A stretch of 8,050 bases of DNA from Oscillospiraceae bacterium (lineage in GTDB: Bacteria > Bacillota > Clostridia > Oscillospirales > Butyricicoccaceae). The stretch lies in NCBI GenBank assembly GCA_902797555.1, contig CADBTM010000165.1, positions 1 to 8,050 on the forward strand, in the 5' to 3' direction. A program made the position numbers and the translations under genes. The notes beneath the pieces were generated by a model, which was not told where the DNA came from, ran no database searches, and saw only the letters and a list, made by a program, of their open reading frames with translations. Below, piece after piece: positions 5,993 through 8,050 of this stretch (position 1 is its first letter; the number at the start of each line of letters is the position of its first letter).

Positions 5993-6021
5993 AGTATAAC
6001 ATACCATGTATGTTTTTGCAA
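5993..6021 (-). promoter_or_regulatory. Extended -10 sigma-A promoter for the DUF6935-like gene
   Basis: Read on the minus strand, a TTGCAA -35 box (6021-6016) is followed after 17 bases by TATACT (5998-5993). TGT stands directly before the -10 box, giving the extended -10 form. Transcription should start near 5986, about 40 bases before the ATG at 5946. The promoter begins 15 bases after the stop of the MORN gene. No terminator is seen between them, so read-through from the MORN gene could add to expression. Confidence 0.7.
5998..6014. promoter_or_regulatory. Candidate operator: 17-bp inverted repeat in the promoter spacer
   Basis: AACATAC-CAT-GTATGTT on the plus strand (AACATAC-ATG-GTATGTT on the minus strand) is a perfect 7-bp inverted repeat with a three-base centre. 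It fills the spacer between the -35 and -10 boxes of the DUF6935-like promoter and touches the first -10 base. A dimeric regulator bound here would block or distort the promoter. No regulator gene is in the window, and the sequence does not match a consensus I can name. Confidence 0.5.
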
Positions 6022-6035
6022 GGAAATGCGTGTTC

Positions 6036-7397
6036 TCACCGCTGGGTGTTCGGCCAGATCCACCAGACGCTGACGCCGTCCTGCGCGCCGCCCATCGTGG
6101 TGTTGTCCAGCTCGATGAAGGCCAGCGGCTGAGAGTCGTCCTTGGCGTACACCATGCCCTTGCCCTGATAGGGCAGACCGTCCCGAAAATAGCCCTGGAA
6201 CGTGGAGCCGTTGGCATAGCGGATCTTTCCGTAGCCGCTGCGCTTGCCGTCCTGAAAGTCGCCCTCGTAGACGTTGACCTCGGCACCGATGCGCCCGTTT
6301 TCGGAGGAGAGCAGCTGGTTTCTTCGGGAGCTCCACGTGCCGCTGTCAAAGAACAGGTCTTCGTACCATTCATGCCCCACGCAGCGCAGCGTCCCCTTTC
6401 CGTTGGGGATGCCGTCCCGCATCTCGCCCTCATAGACGGAGCCATCCTCCAGCACCAGTTTCCCACGGCTTTGGGTCTGGGGCTTTGTTTCCGTCTTTGG
6501 GGCGCTCTGCTTGACTTCTTTCCGCCGGGAAGCGGGGAGCTTGTCCTCTTCGGCCGGCTTATCATCCAGCCACAGACCGTCGTAGACTTCTCCGTTGGCA
6601 TAGGTCATCACGCCAGGCCCGCTGCGCTTGCTGTCCACAAAGCCGCCCTTGTAGACGTCGCCGTTCGGGTAGCGCATCACGCCCTCGCCGTTGAGCTTGC
6701 TGTTTTTGAAAGAGCCTTCGTAGATCTCGCCGGTGGCAAAGGTGGCCTTTCCCTGGCCATCCGCTCTTCCATTGACCATGCTGCCTTCAAAGCGGTTGCC
6801 GTTGGCATAGCGGACGACGCCGTTGGGGTCGTTCAGTTTTCCGTCCAGAAAGACCCCTTCGCTGACCGAGCCGTCCCATCCGTAGGCGGTGCCTCGGCCG
6901 GTGCGCTTGCCTTCCACAAACTCTCCGGTATAACTTCCGCCGTTCTTCACCCGGAAGGTGCCGTGGCCGGTTCGCTTTCCCTCCAGAAAGTCTCCCTCAT
7001 AGACGTCGCCGTTGGCATAGGTCAGCTTGCCCTTGCCGTGACATTTGTCGTTATCAAACGCGCCCTCGTACACGTCTCCGTTGGCATAGTGCATCACGCC
7101 CCGTCCCGACAGCTTGCCGACAAGGACTCTGCCCTCATAGACGTTGCCGTTGGCGTAATGCACGGTGCCCTCCCCGCCGGGGCTGCCCATAAAGAACTCG
7201 CCCTCATAGTACTTGCCGTCGGCATAGGTCATCTTGCCCACGCCGTGGCGCTTGCCGCGGAAAAGCTCGCCCTCGTAGACGCTGCCGTTGGCATAGGTCA
7301 TCACGCCCTTGCCCTCAGGGGCGCCGTTTTTCACGTCGCCCTTATACACGTCGCCGTTATCATATCGGATGGTTTTTGGGAAATGAAACAGTCCCAT
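6036..7397 (-). CDS. MORN-repeat protein
   Basis: This encodes a 453-residue protein built almost entirely of 23-residue MORN repeats (Y-A-N-G-x-V-Y-E-G-x-x-x-x-G-K-x-x-G-x-G). Twelve consecutive repeats occupy residues 12 to about 280; the eighth is 24 residues long and degenerate. A charged, Lys/Ser/Pro/Thr/Gln-rich linker (about 281-313) follows. A second block of repeats lies at 316-338 and 371-416, interrupted by a stretch that has lost the pattern (339-370). The last 37 residues are not MORN-like and end in a Trp-rich tail (VWWIWPNTQR). There is no signal peptide or membrane helix, so it is probably cytoplasmic. MORN arrays fold into long beta-hairpin solenoids that bind proteins or lipids in eukaryotes; their role in Clostridia is largely unknown. 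The start has AAAGGAG (complement of 7405-7411), seven bases from ATG. No convincing promoter was found upstream. Confidence 0.9.
   Translation of the reverse strand: MGLFHFPKTIRYDNGDVYKGDVKNGAPEGKGVMTYANGSVYEGELFRGKRHGVGKMTYADGKYYEGEFFMGSPGGEGTVHYANGNVYEGRVLVGKLSGRGVMHYANGDVYEGAFDNDKCHGKGKLTYANGDVYEGDFLEGKRTGHGTFRVKNGGSYTGEFVEGKRTGRGTAYGWDGSVSEGVFLDGKLNDPNGVVRYANGNRFEGSMVNGRADGQGKATFATGEIYEGSFKNSKLNGEGVMRYPNGDVYKGGFVDSKRSGPGVMTYANGEVYDGLWLDDKPAEEDKLPASRRKEVKQSAPKTETKPQTQSRGKLVLEDGSVYEGEMRDGIPNGKGTLRCVGHEWYEDLFFDSGTWSSRRNQLLSSENGRIGAEVNVYEGDFQDGKRSGYGKIRYANGSTFQGYFRDGLPYQGKGMVYAKDDSQPLAFIELDNTTMGGAQDGVSVWWIWPNTQR
6558..7364 (-). repeat. Array of about twelve 69-bp repeats encoding MORN units
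   Basis: The first MORN block is also a DNA repeat with a 69-bp period, showing as a recurring CCGTTGGCATAG on the plus strand (for example near 7008, 7077 and 7286, and diverged as CCGTTGGCGTAA near 7147). Units differ enough to be clearly old, but stay similar around the YANG-VYEG codons. A shorter second block lies at about 6150-6452. Recombination between units could change the repeat number. Confidence 0.75.
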
Positions 7398-7438
7398 GGT
7401 GTTTCTCCTTTGCTTTGAAAGATGGGCAAGGGGTTTTA

Positions 7439-7454
7439 TGAAAAGCGCTTTTCA
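7439..7454. promoter_or_regulatory. 16-bp perfect palindrome, LacI-family operator-like
   Basis: TGAAAAGCGCTTTTCA is fully palindromic with an AAGCGCTT core like the operators of LacI/CcpA-type regulators. It is two bases longer than the usual 14-bp catabolite site (TGAAAGCGCTTTCA), with one additional A in each half. It lies 42-57 bases upstream of the MORN start, so it could control that gene, or it could simply be the base of the terminator structure of the EAL remnant. Confidence 0.4.
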
Positions 7455-7455
7455 G

Positions 7456-7479
7456 CCGGCGGGCAGGCAAGCCCGCCGG
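7456..7479 (-). terminator. Hairpin after the EAL remnant, terminator-like
   Basis: A perfect 9-bp GC-rich stem (CCGGCGGGC at 7456-7464 with GCCCGCCGG at 7471-7479) with a six-base loop begins two bases beyond the stop codon of the EAL fragment, read on the minus strand. It is not followed by a proper T tract; only TTTT within the next palindrome comes 12-15 bases later. It is probably the old terminator of the EAL gene, possibly weak. Confidence 0.5.
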
Positions 7480-7481
7480 AA

Positions 7482-7763
7482 TCAATCATTCTGACACTGT
7501 GAAACCGGAAACCGGATCGCCTCGTCCGGAGGGAGGGGCTTGCTGTAATAATAGCCCTGAATGATGTCCGCATCCAGTTCTTTCCGTTTTATTGCCTGCT
7601 CCTGTGTTTCCACGCCCTCGACGATGATCTTTTTGCCAAGGTCGTGCACCAGATGGATTACATGATTGATAAAATGTTCTTTTTCGGGCACAAGATACGC
7701 ATCGGCGAATCGTCTACTGTGAAATAGTCCGTTGACTTTTGGTGGATCAATAGGACGACCGTC
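7482..7763 (-). pseudogene. EAL-domain (c-di-GMP phosphodiesterase) remnant, C-terminal end only
   Basis: The open frame runs from just after a stop at 7766-7764 to the TGA at 7482. It encodes an unmistakable EAL-domain end: HFINHVIHLVHDLGKK, IIVEGVETQEQA, then DADIIQGYYYSKPLPPDE. The EGVE glutamate and the Gln of IIQGYYYSKP are conserved in active enzymes. The domain's first 150-170 residues, including the EAL motif itself and the other metal ligands, are missing. The only likely start in range is GTG at 7691, and no Shine-Dalgarno precedes it. A frame of the next 20 or so residues upstream (KVNGLFHSRRFADAYLVPEKE) may be a blurred continuation. Such a fragment could not hydrolyse c-di-GMP. 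It is best read as the 3' end of a lost gene. Its GC content is lower than that of the genes to the left. Confidence 0.75.
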
Positions 7764-8042
7764 TCAACATGGCTCGACACGTCGATTTTGATGTTAGCGT
7801 CCCTCTGAGTTCGCGGAAATAAATCCGGTCGAATACATCGGAACATATCGGATTGCGGTAATTAGAAAATAAACAAATCACGGAGCGAAAATCTTGCCAT
7901 TCTGCTGTACTAACAGCCTCTTTCGACCTATCAGTTGACCTCAGACCCTCAAGGCTCGCCTCAGATTCTCAAAGCTCGCTTTAGATTCTTTCATAATTTC
8001 ACACATATATCGATCCATGTATGCGTAATCAGGCTTAACGCT
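7747..8042 (-). pseudogene. Unrecognised decayed reading frame split by a 20-bp duplication
   Basis: On the minus strand a protein-like frame (8042-7941, including MDRYMCEIMKES from an ATG at 8018) reaches a TGA inside a short tandem repeat. A second frame (7968-7747, including AEWQDFRSVICLFSNYRNP and DVFDRIYFRELR) takes over just there. If one 20-bp repeat unit is removed, the two frames join without a stop into one 83-residue product from the ATG. No Shine-Dalgarno precedes that ATG, and I do not recognise the protein. A third frame over 7846-7658 overlaps and contains a different recognisable fragment (see the HVETVVLL finding). The region is AT-richer than the rest of the window and looks degenerate, or has been assembled from pieces of several genes. 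Confidence 0.4.
7939..7998. repeat. 20-bp tandem repeat, two full and one partial copy
   Basis: CCTCAGACCCTCAAGGCTCG (7939-7958) is followed directly by CCTCAGATTCTCAAAGCTCG (7959-7978), identical at 17 of 20 positions. A third unit starting CTTTAGATTCT (7979) matches only at its beginning. Because 20 is not a multiple of three, each unit changes the reading frame of anything translated through it. Confidence 0.75.
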
Positions 8043-8050
8043 TTACATTA

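Noticed and set aside
6006..7418. 470-codon open frame on the plus strand opposite the MORN gene
   Set aside because: It is the antisense image of the 69-bp MORN repeats in GC-rich DNA, giving repeated HHALAV/VDVAVGIG strings. It has no Shine-Dalgarno at its start and no family resemblance, while the minus-strand frame is a textbook MORN array.
7658..7846. 62-codon minus-strand frame as an intact small gene
   Set aside because: It has no ribosome site and overlaps two other broken frames. Its only recognisable part looks like a fragment of a larger protein.

Overview
The window looks like a stretch of chromosome from an anaerobic, GC-rich member of the Clostridia (an Oscillospiraceae-like gut or rumen organism is my best guess). 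The reasons are the strong Gram-positive Shine-Dalgarno sites (AAAGGAG/AGGAGG) before nearly every gene, sigma-A type promoters, a lipoprotein form of an ABC binding protein, a stand-alone rubredoxin typical of anaerobes, a glyoxalase-II-like metallo-hydrolase, and a MORN-repeat protein next to a DUF6935-like protein. No RNA gene, CRISPR array, insertion sequence, integrase or phage gene was found.

Layout. (1) 1-568: 3' part of a MATE-family multidrug/Na+ efflux protein, plus strand. (2) 579-844: a short rubredoxin gene with its own promoter and a strong intrinsic terminator. (3) 863-1789: a carbon-nitrogen hydrolase (nitrilase superfamily) starting only 19 bases after that terminator's T tract, and closed by its own terminator. 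(4) 1790-5242: an AT-rich promoter region followed by a metallo-beta-lactamase-fold hydrolase, an amino-acid-type substrate-binding lipoprotein, a permease and an ATPase. This is a complete polar amino acid ABC importer. A 179-base spacer rich in palindromes and hairpins sits between binding protein and permease. The unit ends in a terminator that works in both directions. (5) 5293-7397, minus strand: a 453-residue MORN-repeat protein and, downstream of it, a 217-residue DUF6935-like protein with its own promoter. That promoter carries a perfect inverted repeat between its -35 and -10 boxes. (6) 7439-8050: decayed sequence of lower GC. It holds the C-terminal end of an EAL (cyclic-di-GMP phosphodiesterase) domain, a hairpin, a LacI-operator-like palindrome, and fragments of at least one other reading frame split by a 20-bp tandem duplication.

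How the genes work together. The binding protein, permease and ATPase form one importer: ligand capture at the membrane surface, passage through a permease dimer, and ATP hydrolysis. The hydrolase that starts the same transcript lies 13 bases upstream of the binding protein, so it may act on the imported compound or a derivative, but that is inference. The hairpin-rich spacer would allow more binding protein than permease/ATPase to be made. Rubredoxin and nitrilase are separate small units. The MORN and DUF6935-like proteins are soluble, lack recognisable catalytic motifs, and may belong to one cytoplasmic assembly, which is inferred only from adjacency.

Novelty. Most of the window is ordinary. 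The parts most worth a second look are the MORN/DUF6935-like pair with its palindromic promoter, the hairpin cluster inside the ABC operon, and the fragmentary 3' end of the window.
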